Shown here one piece after another: positions 37,001 to 44,296 of a stretch of 64,000 bases of DNA. The stretch spans positions 62,001-126,000 of the forward strand of contig CBDDIZ010000042.1 in assembly GCA_965229305.1 (NCBI GenBank), read 5' to 3'. The notes beneath the pieces were generated by a model that was not told the DNA's origin, searched no databases, and saw nothing but the letters and a program-made list of their open reading frames with translations. The DNA comes from JALHNI01 sp965229305 (GTDB lineage: Bacteria > Acidobacteriota > Terriglobia > Bryobacterales > Bryobacteraceae). The position numbers and the translations under genes are program-made. Position 1 is the first letter of the stretch. Each line of letters opens with the position of its first letter.

Positions 37001-37169
37001 CAATTCGCCACAAACCACATTTCTAGGGCTCGACGCCACGAAGTTCGGTTATTCCAGCGCGTCACTCGGAAGTGTGCTCGGATTGCAGAACGTACAGGGC
37101 CAACTGAACCCCGCGTTTCAGATCGGCCAATCCCGCTCCTTACAGTTTGGCCTTCGCCTACGATTCTGA
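33993..37169 (+). CDS. Oar-like TonB-dependent receptor
   Basis: The complete protein has 1,058 residues. A signal peptide (1-24) is followed by a carboxypeptidase-regulatory-like domain (QDPTSGAIVGADITIRNELT, then YKVTVQAAGFETLIREGVTL), a plug region (LERMPLNGRGIQTLIGLTPA, DSNYFTIDGVSVNF) and a long beta-barrel ending in LRLRF. The barrel has the usual Oar segments, for example SLERRIALSERVSLQIRADA and FNVFNHPNFAG. It should import an unknown large substrate with TonB energy. It starts inside the anti-sigma gene, so its synthesis is coupled to the sigma/anti-sigma pair, in contrast to the other two receptors of the window. Confidence 0.93.
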   Translation: MPMAARRLALALLLSAGVVVCQNAQLCGVIQDPTSGAIVGADITIRNELTGGRRVTRSNESGIYTAPSLKPGLYKVTVQAAGFETLIREGVTLRVGENARLDFAMALGDARTVVTVAADPSRISTEDGSIGTVIDRGLLERMPLNGRGIQTLIGLTPAVSLVPVSARNAGGQFVTDGQRSDSNYFTIDGVSVNFAARAITDTGLGNTNFSGRLSASNLPALSQFGTFSNLVSPEALQEFRIQTSSFAPEFGRVPGGQIGLITRSGTNRFAGSLFEYLRNEATDANGWFNNYHGVARPALRFHNFGGSLGGPVLIPRVYGGIDRTFFFVSVEDVLLHQPRGAVQTLVPSEQTRDHAPPTLAALLSAAPLPNRPPPASEASTPGFGLFVGTGWLKQDQRTYGLKIDHSFSDRIAFFARYNDSPSETNDRPFPNLANTQRYTITTRTFTVGLTQTVRPNLVHEMRWNASSQDVMVRDNVDHYGGAKRPLDSALFPTGYSGVDSSTTIQSLNLTFSLGLKSSNRARQLQWVDSLSWVSGTHQFKAGIDLVWISPVDEPPRLSSTTVFGSSIYTGGTYSDITAIVFESRSLGKVVYSIPSFSAFAQDVWRPTRRWTLAYGARWEINPAPAVQSGHALFLNQLSSLQDFTQVSPLSPGKRLYPTQFGNFAPRIGMAWQLFDAPHVRTTLRAGAGMFYDTGQNGFTQRYAEPQGYLGYLNTPFGQRPAASDVLPIVTPLVYQIAAAPGYTPPRTFQWNVTLEQALGPQTFSAAYVGAAGRDLTGTLQSPPVAPSNYIYIRTSRYRSSFHSLQLQFDRRLVRRVRGLVSYTWSHSIDNLSNDTINAGLSSYLHPDVNRGSSDFDIRQSLSGAVLLELPAPNAGAASALLRNWAANFIFIARSAPPLDVGVTKLANSELILRPDVVAGQPLYLNGSGYPGGKRLNPAAFAVPPSGADQGTLGRNVVRAFGAWQTDLSLERRIALSERVSLQIRADAFNVFNHPNFAGPTNFLNSPQTTFLGLDATKFGYSSASLGSVLGLQNVQGQLNPAFQIGQSRSLQFGLRLRF

Positions 37170-37288
37170 TCGGTTTGCAAGAAAACTCGCCAGCGCTCCC
37201 ATAAGAACGGCTCGCCCAGGCGTTATGCAACCAGACCTTGACCCGCTAGCAGTCAAAGTCGAACGTTCAAAAGAGGAGAGACGGCGCC

Positions 37289-38191
37289 TTGGAACTCTCA
37301 TTGATCGGCGAAGCTGCTGAACCCGCTTCGTCACCCAATCTTCTTCTCATGTCGCCTTCACCGGTTCGGGTCTTGCGGTCGAGCGCGCCTTTGGCATGGC
37401 GCGGCATCGTTCTCGAAAGGCACTACAGTTCGAGCGGAGAGCGGCGATCCGACGTTGCGAACCATGACGTGATCTCGATGTTTCTGAGTAATGTTTGTTA
37501 CTTTGAGTACCGCCACTGGCGAGGCGACGTAGTGCGGACCTCCGCGCGTCCATCCACGATAATGACCACGCCTGCAGGTCCTTTACCTCAACTAAGGTTC
37601 CCCGCACCTGTCGAATTGATCCATTGCGCGTTGGAACGCGGCTTCGTCAGTGATGTGAGTCGGGAGCTTGATCGTCCACCGCGGGAGGCCTGCTTCCGCG
37701 CCGCTCTACAGGACAAGGCGATCCAGCGCATCCTGGCCCTGCTCCTCGATGAACTCGAATCGCACCAGCCTCTCGGTCGACTCTATGTCGATTCACTCGC
37801 GCATGCTCTCGCGACGCGATTTCTTCTCCTGGATACGCCGATCGACCGGCCCTCTACGCGCGCGCCGGCTCTTCTCCCGCGCGTATTGCGCCGCGTACGC
37901 GAGAAGATCGAAGCGAATCTGGAAGCTGACCTCAGCCTGGAGAGTCTGGCCGAAGAGAGCGGCTATAGTCGGGCGCACTTTCTGCGCATGTTCCGGGCTG
38001 CGACAGGCCTAACCCCTCATCAGTACGTGATGGAGCTCCGTCTCGCCCGCGCCCAGGAGCGTCTCAGGCAAGCCGGTTCCAGCATTGTGGATGTGGCAGT
38101 CTCGTGCGGTTTCGCCAGCCAGTCACACATGACGAGCGTTTTTCGACGACGCCTTGAATTGACGCCAGGTGCGTTTCGGCGCAACAGCTAG
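37289..38191 (+). CDS. AraC-family transcriptional regulator
   Basis: This 300-residue protein starts at TTG 37289, with GAGGAG about ten bases upstream. The C-terminal 100 residues hold the two helix-turn-helix motifs of the AraC family: LSLESLAEESGYSRAHFLRM with FRAATGLTPHQYVM, then SIVDVAVSCGFASQSHMTSV with FRRRLELTPGAFRR. The N-terminal 190 residues are the sensor part and have no clear cupin signature. It lies upstream of a long co-directional redox cluster and is the best candidate for its regulator. The inducer is unknown. Confidence 0.88.
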   Translation: MELSLIGEAAEPASSPNLLLMSPSPVRVLRSSAPLAWRGIVLERHYSSSGERRSDVANHDVISMFLSNVCYFEYRHWRGDVVRTSARPSTIMTTPAGPLPQLRFPAPVELIHCALERGFVSDVSRELDRPPREACFRAALQDKAIQRILALLLDELESHQPLGRLYVDSLAHALATRFLLLDTPIDRPSTRAPALLPRVLRRVREKIEANLEADLSLESLAEESGYSRAHFLRMFRAATGLTPHQYVMELRLARAQERLRQAGSSIVDVAVSCGFASQSHMTSVFRRRLELTPGAFRRNS

Positions 38192-38368
38192 ACGGCGACC
38201 GGACAGCGGTCACCGTCACAGTCTGTTTGTCACTCGGCGGCATTTCGCAGGCTGAGCGCGAATCCAGGCTGGGAACCAACAGTTCGCGCGGACTTCCGCC
38301 GTTGACCCCAGAGTCGCTTTAGGCGATCTCGAGAGAACACCCAACAGAAGAGAGGACAAATCCAACTT

Positions 38369-38548
38369 ATGAATCAACCGAGCGACAACGAAGTGAGAGA
38401 ACTCGCATACCGTCTCTGGGAGGAGAGGGGATGCCCGGCAGACACTCCTGAGGACGACTGGTTTCGCGCTGAAGATGAGCTTCGGCGCATCCCGCCTCCG
38501 GCTGAAGGGGCGATCTTCTCCCCTACTGCGGAGCCTGTGGAGGAGTGA
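38369..38548 (+). CDS. DUF2934 small protein
   Basis: This 59-residue frame begins at ATG 38369 with a purine-rich stretch (AGAGAGGA) about 12 bases upstream. The core VRELAYRLWEERGCPADTPE plus DDWFRAEDEL is the DUF2934 signature, a short domain found alone or at protein ends in soil and plant-associated bacteria. Function unknown. It is the first structural gene after the AraC regulator. Confidence 0.8.
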   Translation: MNQPSDNEVRELAYRLWEERGCPADTPEDDWFRAEDELRRIPPPAEGAIFSPTAEPVEE

Positions 38549-38701
38549 AATGTCGTCGTCGCACCATCTCGGCAGAATCGCACTTTCTCGAAAGCTTGAT
38601 TTTGCTGTTTCCTCTATCTTGAACACAGAACTCGATCGGAACGTTTGGCGCAGGAAAACACAGGACTGCGGAAACACCTCAAGCGTTAGGAGAGATGGAC
38701 G

Positions 38702-39658
38702 ATGACACAACCCGCACCAGCACCGGCCACGCGCCGGAGATTTCTTGAACTCGCGGGACTGACGGCCGGAGTGATGACGTTCTCGGAGGACTCACTCCTC
38801 GCCAAGGAAGAGGGAGTCGTTCCCACGATGGTGAACGCCGCAGCTAAGGCGAAAATTACCGTCCGTCCTCTCCGTCGGAATATTTCGGTTCTCGAAGGCT
38901 CCGGTGGCAATATCGCAGTCCTGACCGGCAAGGATGGCAAGCTACTCGTGGATGCCGGCTTATCAGTCTCGCGGCCGACCATCGCAAAAGCATTGGCGTC
39001 AATCAACGAGGAGCCGATCAGGCATCTGGTGAATACTCACTGGCACCTGGACCATACCGACGGTAATGCCTGGCTGCATGCCGCTGGAGCGGCGATTACC
39101 GCTCATCGGAATGTTCGCCAGCGCCTTTCGGTGGCTACCCGCGTCGAAGGATGGAACTGGACATTTCCAGCTGCTCCCGCCGGAGCACTGCCTTCTACCG
39201 AGTTCGCTTCCATCTATGAAATGGAGCGCAATAACACGAAGCTGGTCTTGAAATACTACGGGCCGGCTCATACCGACAGCGACATCTACGTCCACTTTAC
39301 GGAGGCCGATGTTATCCATGTCGGTGATACCTGGTGGAACGGCGACTACCCGTTTATTGATTACTCCACCGGCGGCAGCATAGACGGACAGATTCAAGCT
39401 GCGGAAGCGAATCTGCATCTCGTCACTGACAAGATGATCGTGATCCCCGGTCATGGGCCCGTCGGCCGCCGGCCGGATATCGTTGCCTACCGGGACATGC
39501 TCGTTAACGTTCGGTCAGCGGTGGCGGCGTTGAAGAAACAAGGCCGCACTTTAGCGCAAACTGTGGCAGCCAAACCCACCGCTGAGTATGACGCGAGATG
39601 GGGTCAGTTTCTCATCAGCCCCGCTGCGTTCATTGCCGTTGTTTACGCAGGCGTTTAG
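38702..39658 (+). CDS. Tat-exported metallo-beta-lactamase-fold hydrolase
   Basis: The 318-residue protein has a Tat leader (TRRRFLELAGLTAGVMTFS). The MBL-fold zinc motif is VNTHWHLDHTDGN, with H113, H115, D117 and H118; later ligands are seen in YYGPAHTDSDIYVHF (His), IHVGDTWWNGDYPF (Asp) and VIPGHGPVGRRPD (His). The sequence around IAVLTGKDGKLLVDAG is typical of periplasmic MBL hydrolases related to quorum-quenching and beta-lactamase-like proteins; the substrate cannot be told. AGGAG lies eight to ten bases before the ATG. It is followed closely by the haloperoxidase-type hydrolase. Confidence 0.9.
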   Translation: MTQPAPAPATRRRFLELAGLTAGVMTFSEDSLLAKEEGVVPTMVNAAAKAKITVRPLRRNISVLEGSGGNIAVLTGKDGKLLVDAGLSVSRPTIAKALASINEEPIRHLVNTHWHLDHTDGNAWLHAAGAAITAHRNVRQRLSVATRVEGWNWTFPAAPAGALPSTEFASIYEMERNNTKLVLKYYGPAHTDSDIYVHFTEADVIHVGDTWWNGDYPFIDYSTGGSIDGQIQAAEANLHLVTDKMIVIPGHGPVGRRPDIVAYRDMLVNVRSAVAALKKQGRTLAQTVAAKPTAEYDARWGQFLISPAAFIAVVYAGV

Positions 39659-39698
39659 CGCGCCGACTACCTTCGACGACCACAGAGAGGAAGTACTT

Positions 39699-40538
39699 AT
39701 GCCGACCATCAAGACCAAAGACAATACTGAAATCTATTTCAAAGACTGGGGCGAAGGACAACCCCTGGTTTTCAGCCATGGATGGCCTCTAACTGCCGAC
39801 GCGTGGGAGGATCAGATGATCTTCCTTGCCGCGCGAGGTTACCGCTGCATCGCCCATGACCGGCGAGGTCACGGGCGTTCCGGCCAGACCTGGGACGGAA
39901 ACAACCTGGACACCTACGCGGACGATCTGGCCGACCTCGTGAGAGCGCTCGACCTTCGCGATGCTGTCCACATCGGACACTCGACCGGAGGCGGCGAAGT
40001 CACCCGCTACATCGGCCGCCACGGCACCGCGCGAGTCGCCAAGGCCGTGCTGATCGGCGCAATCCCGCCTCTGATGCTCAAGACCGAAAAGAATCCCGGC
40101 GGCTTACCCATTGCGGCCTTCGATGAACTTCGCACCAGCATGTTGACGGATCGGGCGCAGTTCTTCAAAGAACTGAGCGCTCCGTTCTATGGAGCCAACC
40201 GCACCGGGTCCAACGTCTCGCAGGGGTTGCGCGACTTCTTCTGGCTGCAGGGAATGATGGGGGGGCATAAGCCTGAATACGACTGCATCAAAGCCTTCTC
40301 GGAGACGGACCTCACCGAAGACCTGAAGCGGTTCGACATCCCCACGCTGATCCTGCATGGCGACGACGATCAAATCGTTCCGATCGGCGCCTCAGCGATG
40401 CTCTCTTCGAAGATCGTGAAAGGCGCTGTTCTGAAAGTGTACAAGGGTGCGCCGCACGGGATGTGCTCCACGCTCAAGGACAAGGTGAACGCTGACTTGC
40501 TCGAGTTCCTCGGAAAGTCGGAGGCTGTCGCGGCCTGA
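39699..40538 (+). CDS. Alpha/beta hydrolase, non-haem haloperoxidase type
   Basis: The true start is ATG 39699, preceded by AGAGAGGAAG; in-frame codons upstream belong to the MBL gene overlap. The 279-residue protein has the nucleophile elbow HIGHSTGGGEV (Ser95), the acid in LHGDDDQIVPIGAS (about residue 224) and the His in YKGAPHGMCSTL (about 253). The oxyanion block FSHGWPLTADAWEDQM and the segment FFWLQGMMGGHK match cofactor-free haloperoxidases/arylesterases, which hydrolyse esters and form peracids. In this cluster it might act on nitrile-, amide- or ester-type compounds, but that is inference. Confidence 0.9.
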   Translation: MPTIKTKDNTEIYFKDWGEGQPLVFSHGWPLTADAWEDQMIFLAARGYRCIAHDRRGHGRSGQTWDGNNLDTYADDLADLVRALDLRDAVHIGHSTGGGEVTRYIGRHGTARVAKAVLIGAIPPLMLKTEKNPGGLPIAAFDELRTSMLTDRAQFFKELSAPFYGANRTGSNVSQGLRDFFWLQGMMGGHKPEYDCIKAFSETDLTEDLKRFDIPTLILHGDDDQIVPIGASAMLSSKIVKGAVLKVYKGAPHGMCSTLKDKVNADLLEFLGKSEAVAA

Positions 40539-40630
40539 CCACGTGAACGCATGCGCTTTCTTATTGGCATGATCATGTCCCTTGCGGTGGATATCGCTTG
40601 CCGGGCCGAAGAGAAACGAGAGGCGAGTCG

Positions 40631-40963
40631 ATGACGGCACCCACACTTCCGAACATCGTGACTTTCACCGGTGAGGACCCGCTTTTCCAGCCCGGCGATC
40701 GGGTGCGAATCTCTGTCCGCTTTCCGGTGGGGCACTATCGCGTTCCCCGCTACATCCGCGGAAAGGGCGCGAAAGTCGAAGCTGTGATCAGGCCGCGCGC
40801 GGTGAGCAATGAGGAAGAGGGCTTCGGTCGTAATGCGGGGCTGAAGCGTTATTACTACCGGGTCGCGATTCCGCTGTCGGACTTGTGGCCCGGCTATACC
40901 GGATCGCCCAATGACAACCTGCGAATTGAAGTGTTCGAAACCTGGCTGGAGAGGGACGAATAG
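40631..40963 (+). CDS. Nitrile hydratase beta subunit, C-terminal half as a separate chain
   Basis: The 110-residue protein corresponds to the C-terminal SH3-like half of nitrile hydratase beta: LFQPGDRVRISVRFPVGHYR, VPRYIRGKGAKVEAVI, then YYYRVAIPLSDLWPG and the end NLRIEVFETWLERDE. Normal beta subunits are about 210-230 residues with an N-terminal helical half, which is absent here. A homologue of that half is encoded separately at 41590-41940. This split is known for thiocyanate hydrolase and toyocamycin nitrile hydratase, which have three subunits. Its stop directly abuts the alpha ATG. ATG 40631 is used because an upstream in-frame start is not conserved. Confidence 0.85.
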   Translation: MTAPTLPNIVTFTGEDPLFQPGDRVRISVRFPVGHYRVPRYIRGKGAKVEAVIRPRAVSNEEEGFGRNAGLKRYYYRVAIPLSDLWPGYTGSPNDNLRIEVFETWLERDE

Positions 40964-41593
40964 ATGCATGCACACGACCACACGCCGATCAACGAGCCCG
41001 AGGGCGCTCCGAGTTATTACGAAGTCATGGAAACGGCGATACGCGAATTGCTTGTCGAGAAGGAATTCATCCAAGCCGCCGAGATCCGTCGGCAGTTGGA
41101 GGTTCTGGATTCGCGAACCGCGGAACTCGGCGCGAAGTTGGTGGCCAGGGCCTGGGTCGATCCCGATTTCCGTGCGCGGCTGCTTGCCGACGGCCGCGCG
41201 GGATGTGAGGAACTCGGGATCAGCTTTTACGACGATACCGGACTGATCGTCGTGGAGAACACCGCTCAGGTACACAACCTGATCGTGTGCACGCTCTGCT
41301 CCTGCTACCCCCGGCCCGTACTGGGGCTGCCGCCCGATTGGTACAAGCAGAAACCGTATCGCGCAAGGGCGGTAAGGGAGCCGAGAGCCGTGCTTGCGGA
41401 GTTCGGCACCGTGATCGCGGACGACGTCGAGATCCGCGTGAGCGACTCCACCGCCAACGTTCGGTTTCTGGTGCTACCGCTGCGTCCGCCGGAAACCGAG
41501 GGTTGGAGCGAAGAAGATCTCGCCTCACTGGTCACGCGCGATTGCATGATCGGCGTGGCCGTGGTCGACGTCAGCCACAGGAGAACACCATGA
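40964..41593 (+). CDS. Nitrile hydratase alpha subunit, cobalt type
   Basis: This 209-residue alpha subunit carries the metal claw VCTLCSC, with Cys at residues 109, 112 and 114. The Thr in this motif marks the cobalt type, as opposed to VCSLCSC of the iron type. In the family the second and third Cys are oxidised to sulfinic and sulfenic acids. Further conserved parts are LVARAWVDPDFRARLLADG, LGISFYDDTGLIVVENTAQV and PDWYKQKPYRARAVREPRA. The enzyme hydrates nitriles to amides or, in the thiocyanate hydrolase branch, hydrolyses thiocyanate; sequence alone does not decide. It overlaps the next gene by four bases. Confidence 0.93.
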   Translation: MHAHDHTPINEPEGAPSYYEVMETAIRELLVEKEFIQAAEIRRQLEVLDSRTAELGAKLVARAWVDPDFRARLLADGRAGCEELGISFYDDTGLIVVENTAQVHNLIVCTLCSCYPRPVLGLPPDWYKQKPYRARAVREPRAVLAEFGTVIADDVEIRVSDSTANVRFLVLPLRPPETEGWSEEDLASLVTRDCMIGVAVVDVSHRRTP

Positions 41594-41940
41594 CCCCTTC
41601 TGAACACTTTGTTACTCAACTCCCGAATGACATTGGCGGACTTCCAGCCGACCGGATTGACCTACGGGATCACGAGTTGCAGCCTTGGGAGAAGCGCTGC
41701 CACGCACTTGCCGACGTGCTCGATTACCACAAGCTGATCAGTACGGAGGAGAAGCGTCGCGGCGTGGAGTCCCTCGGCAGCGAACTCATCGGCAAGCTCT
41801 CCTACTACGAACGTTGGACCGTTGCCTTTGCGAACATTCTCTTTCAAAAGCAGGTGCTAACGCCGGAAGAACTGTCGCTGAAGATGGATGAAGTGGCGGC
41901 GCGATCGGCCACATCGAAAGCCTGTGATCCGCCGCGATGA
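41590..41940 (+). CDS. Nitrile hydratase beta N-half / activator-like protein
   Basis: From ATG 41590 (ATGA overlap with the alpha gene) the protein has 116 residues. The pattern LQPWEKRCHALADVLDYHKL with YYERWTVAFANILFQKQVL and TPEEL matches the helical N-terminal half of nitrile hydratase beta and the related small activator proteins that load cobalt into alpha. It could therefore be the third structural subunit, as in thiocyanate hydrolase, or the metallochaperone. The presence of a separate beta C-half favours a structural role. It overlaps the transporter gene by four bases. Confidence 0.8.
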   Translation: MTPSEHFVTQLPNDIGGLPADRIDLRDHELQPWEKRCHALADVLDYHKLISTEEKRRGVESLGSELIGKLSYYERWTVAFANILFQKQVLTPEELSLKMDEVAARSATSKACDPPR

Positions 41941-42611
41941 ACCTGGCAACCGCATTGATGTCCTGCACCTTGCTGGGTCTGCGGCACGGCGTGGATTGGG
42001 ATCACGTCGCGGCGATCTCCGACATCGCCAGTCTGCAACCTTCGGCCGGAGAGGCATCCCGGTGCGGGATGCTTTATGCGCTGGGGCACGCCGCCACGGT
42101 CAGTCTGATCGGAATCGCTCTCATCGGGTTGCATCAATCATTGCCCGAGACGTTCGCGCTCTGGATGCAGCGAGTCGTTGGGGGCACTCTAGTCGTGTTC
42201 GGTCTCTATGTGCTTGTCACCCTGCTCTCCGGCCGAACACCGGTCAGCCGGGGGCAAGCTATCTTTCGGCTCTTCGAGAGGCTGCATCTGCATCGGAAGA
42301 CGCCTTCGGTGAAAGACCAGCGCTGTGGGCCCAAATCGTCTCTCGGTCTTGGCGTTCTTCACGGCATCGGCGCGGAGACGCCGACACAACTGTCGATGCT
42401 GCTGATTGCTTCCAACTTAGGAGGCTTCCGCAACGGGGTCTTAGGCCTGCTGGTATTTGCGGCCGCCATGTTCGTCTCGAACATGTTTCTCACCACGGTC
42501 GCCACCTCGGTCTTCTCCGTTTCCAAGATAAAACCGATCCTCTTCGGCGGTTTGGGAGTGCTGACCGCGGCGTATAGCTTGTGGATTGGCGTCGTGCTCA
42601 TTCGCAGTTAG
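41937..42611 (+). CDS. NicO/NhlF-like nickel-cobalt transporter
   Basis: The 224-residue protein has about six hydrophobic helices and the transporter signature GLRHGVDWDHVAAI (His17, Asp22, His23; H-x4-DH) in the first helix. A second motif, LGVLHGIGAETPTQL, is typical of the NicO/RcnA-like group. Members of this group sit beside cobalt nitrile hydratases (NhlF) and supply Co2+. The direct overlap with the hydratase genes and the cobalt-type claw agree with Co2+ as the substrate. The inner-membrane location is clear from the helices. Confidence 0.9.
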   Translation: MNLATALMSCTLLGLRHGVDWDHVAAISDIASLQPSAGEASRCGMLYALGHAATVSLIGIALIGLHQSLPETFALWMQRVVGGTLVVFGLYVLVTLLSGRTPVSRGQAIFRLFERLHLHRKTPSVKDQRCGPKSSLGLGVLHGIGAETPTQLSMLLIASNLGGFRNGVLGLLVFAAAMFVSNMFLTTVATSVFSVSKIKPILFGGLGVLTAAYSLWIGVVLIRS

Positions 42612-42621
42612 GGAGACTACG

Positions 42622-43020
42622 ATGGACGAAGTACAGAGTGCTCTTACGACGAAGCGTCTGGTGATCGGTCAAGTGATCGTGTGCTCAGGCTGTTGCTGCG
42701 GCGCGGTGACGCGAGGCAAGCCGGAGGTGCCGATCGACTGGCTGAAGCAAGAGTGGCGGCGGCGAGGTCTACTAAAGAACCTTCAGCTCACGGTTAGCAA
42801 CTGCCTCGGTCCTTGCGACCTGCCGAATGTGGTGCGGGTCTCCGCTGCCGGCACTGACACCTGGCTCGGCAAGATCGAACGTTTTGAGCAGTACCAGGCG
42901 ATTGTCGACTGGGCAGCCGAGAGTGTGGCCGCCGGCTCGTGCCTGCCGCTCCCCGAGCAGTTTGACCGCTTACGCTTCCATCCGTTCCGGAACCAGGAGT
43001 TGGACATCGCAGCGGCTTGA
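42622..43020 (+). CDS. Cys-rich thioredoxin-fold [2Fe-2S]-like protein
   Basis: The 132-residue protein (ATG 42622 with GGGAG upstream) has two Cys groups: VCSGCCCG (Cys 21, 24, 25, 26) and SNCLGPCDLPN (Cys 61, 65). The spacing resembles thioredoxin-like [2Fe-2S] ferredoxins, but the extra adjacent Cys residues could bind cobalt or another soft metal. Similar proteins occur near cobalt and cobalamin genes. In this position it may be an electron donor or a cobalt chaperone for the nitrile hydratase. The exact family was not settled. Confidence 0.7.
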   Translation: MDEVQSALTTKRLVIGQVIVCSGCCCGAVTRGKPEVPIDWLKQEWRRRGLLKNLQLTVSNCLGPCDLPNVVRVSAAGTDTWLGKIERFEQYQAIVDWAAESVAAGSCLPLPEQFDRLRFHPFRNQELDIAAA

Positions 43021-43037
43021 GCAAAGGAGCTTGATCT

Positions 43038-43646
43038 ATGGACAAGGTGGCTGACGGGATTTATGGCTACACCTATGGCAAATCCGAAGTCGCTACTTCC
43101 GCCGTAACGTTGCGGCAACTGGCGGAACTGAAAGCCAGTGTCGGGCTCACCGGCGATGACGAACGGTATTTACGGCTCGCAGGCGAAGTGCTGGCGGATC
43201 AAACCGCCCAGGTGGTCGAACACTGGCGCGGTTGCATCATCCGCAGCATTCCGCATCTCGCGCGCCACTCGCGAACGCCGGAAGGCAATTCCCTTCCCGA
43301 ATACACGGCACAGAGCAATCTTCGTTTCCGGCAGTGGATTCTTGACACGTGCCTTCGGCCCTATGACCAGGACTGGATCAATTACCAGGAAGAGATTGCT
43401 CTGCGCCATACCAGCCGGAAGAAAAATCAAGTCGACGGCGTTCGATCCACCCCGTACGTACCGCTGGGCGACATCATCGCCTTCATCGCGGTGATGAACG
43501 AGACGATCAAGCCGTACTTGGGCGCAAAGGCCCATTCGGCAGCGGAAGTGGACAGAATGCATAGCGCCTGGTGCAAATCCCTGCAATTGCAGGCCGCGAT
43601 TTGGGTTCGCGTTTATATGGCCGGCGTCGCAACGGCGGAGTGGTAA
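43038..43646 (+). CDS. Protoglobin (single-domain haem globin)
   Basis: The 202-residue protein is a stand-alone protoglobin. The N-terminal segment YGYTYGKSEVATSAVTLRQL is followed by helices including GLTGDDERYLRLAGEVLADQ and VVEHWRGCIIRSIPHLARHS. The probable proximal His lies in YQEEIALRHTSRKKN, followed by STPYVPLGDIIAFIA, which is very typical of the family. Protoglobins bind O2, CO and NO, and nitrite or nitrile-like ligands have been discussed for some. No output domain is attached, so it acts as a carrier or enzyme rather than a classical globin-coupled sensor. Confidence 0.9.
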   Translation: MDKVADGIYGYTYGKSEVATSAVTLRQLAELKASVGLTGDDERYLRLAGEVLADQTAQVVEHWRGCIIRSIPHLARHSRTPEGNSLPEYTAQSNLRFRQWILDTCLRPYDQDWINYQEEIALRHTSRKKNQVDGVRSTPYVPLGDIIAFIAVMNETIKPYLGAKAHSAAEVDRMHSAWCKSLQLQAAIWVRVYMAGVATAEW

Positions 43647-43705
43647 CCGCAGAGAAACAGTGAAGCAACAGAAATACAGCTCGCTTCAGTGCGCAGGAGA
43701 GGTCG

Positions 43706-44101
43706 ATGACACAGTGCAGCCATTCTGGCGTTGTAACCGTGCCGGGTAAGCGATCGGTGGACCAAACGGTACGGAACATCGCAGAGGCACTTCGCGCCAA
43801 GGGCGCGAAACTCTTTACCGTTATCGATCACGGTGGAGAAGCAGGCCAAGTGGGTTTGCCTCTCCGGCCTACCAAGTTACTGATCTTCGGCAGCCCGAGA
43901 GAGGGCACTCCACTCATGGTGGCGTCGCCGACGATCGCTATTGACCTACCGCTCAAAATTCTGGTCTGGGCGGACGATGAAGGCCGCACCCGGATCTCCT
44001 ACAACAGTGCCGCCTATCTGCAGGCTCGCCACAATTTACCTCAGGTTCTGGCTGAAAAGATCGCCACGGTCGAATCGCTAGCCGCTATGGCCTCGGAATA
44101 G
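43706..44101 (+). CDS. DUF302 domain protein
   Basis: This 131-residue protein is a compact DUF302 domain: VDQTVRNIAEALRAKGAKLF, TVIDHGGEAGQVGLPLRPTK, LLIFGSPREGTPLMVASPTI and LPLKILVWADDEGRTRISYN. No signal peptide is visible. DUF302 proteins often accompany redox and stress genes; a structural link to haem or small-ligand binding has been suggested for the fold, but function is unproven. It sits between protoglobin and the Dps fragment. Confidence 0.87.
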   Translation: MTQCSHSGVVTVPGKRSVDQTVRNIAEALRAKGAKLFTVIDHGGEAGQVGLPLRPTKLLIFGSPREGTPLMVASPTIAIDLPLKILVWADDEGRTRISYNSAAYLQARHNLPQVLAEKIATVESLAAMASE

Positions 44102-44107
44102 GACACC

Positions 44108-44227
44108 ATGCATCGCCACGACACGCTAACGAACGGTTTGGCAAAGCAAGCGGCGGCGGCAGTCTCGCCGGACTTACGCCGATTGCTTGCCGATATCTTC
44201 GCCCTGCACATGAAGACCCAGAACCGA
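44108..44227 (+). pseudogene. Dps (ferritin-like) N-terminal stub
   Basis: ATG 44108 starts a sequence matching the first helix of Dps proteins: LTNGLAKQAAAAVSPDLRRL followed by LADIFALHMKTQN, where LADxFALYxKTxNFHWH is the family pattern. Similarity stops exactly at KTQN. The ferroxidase residues and remaining helices are missing. The frame runs on in phase into the catalase gene, so an internal deletion has joined two genes. Confidence 0.65.
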
Positions 44228-44296
44228 GCTCCGGGTATGGTCTGGCGGAGACGCTGGCGGATGCCCCGCCCAAGAGCGCGGACTGAGACGAGCACC

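Noticed and set aside
41287..41589. N-terminal extension of the nitrile hydratase beta-N/activator frame
   Set aside because: It overlaps the alpha subunit gene out of phase and reads as Arg-rich shadow; ATG 41590 has the standard ATGA overlap.
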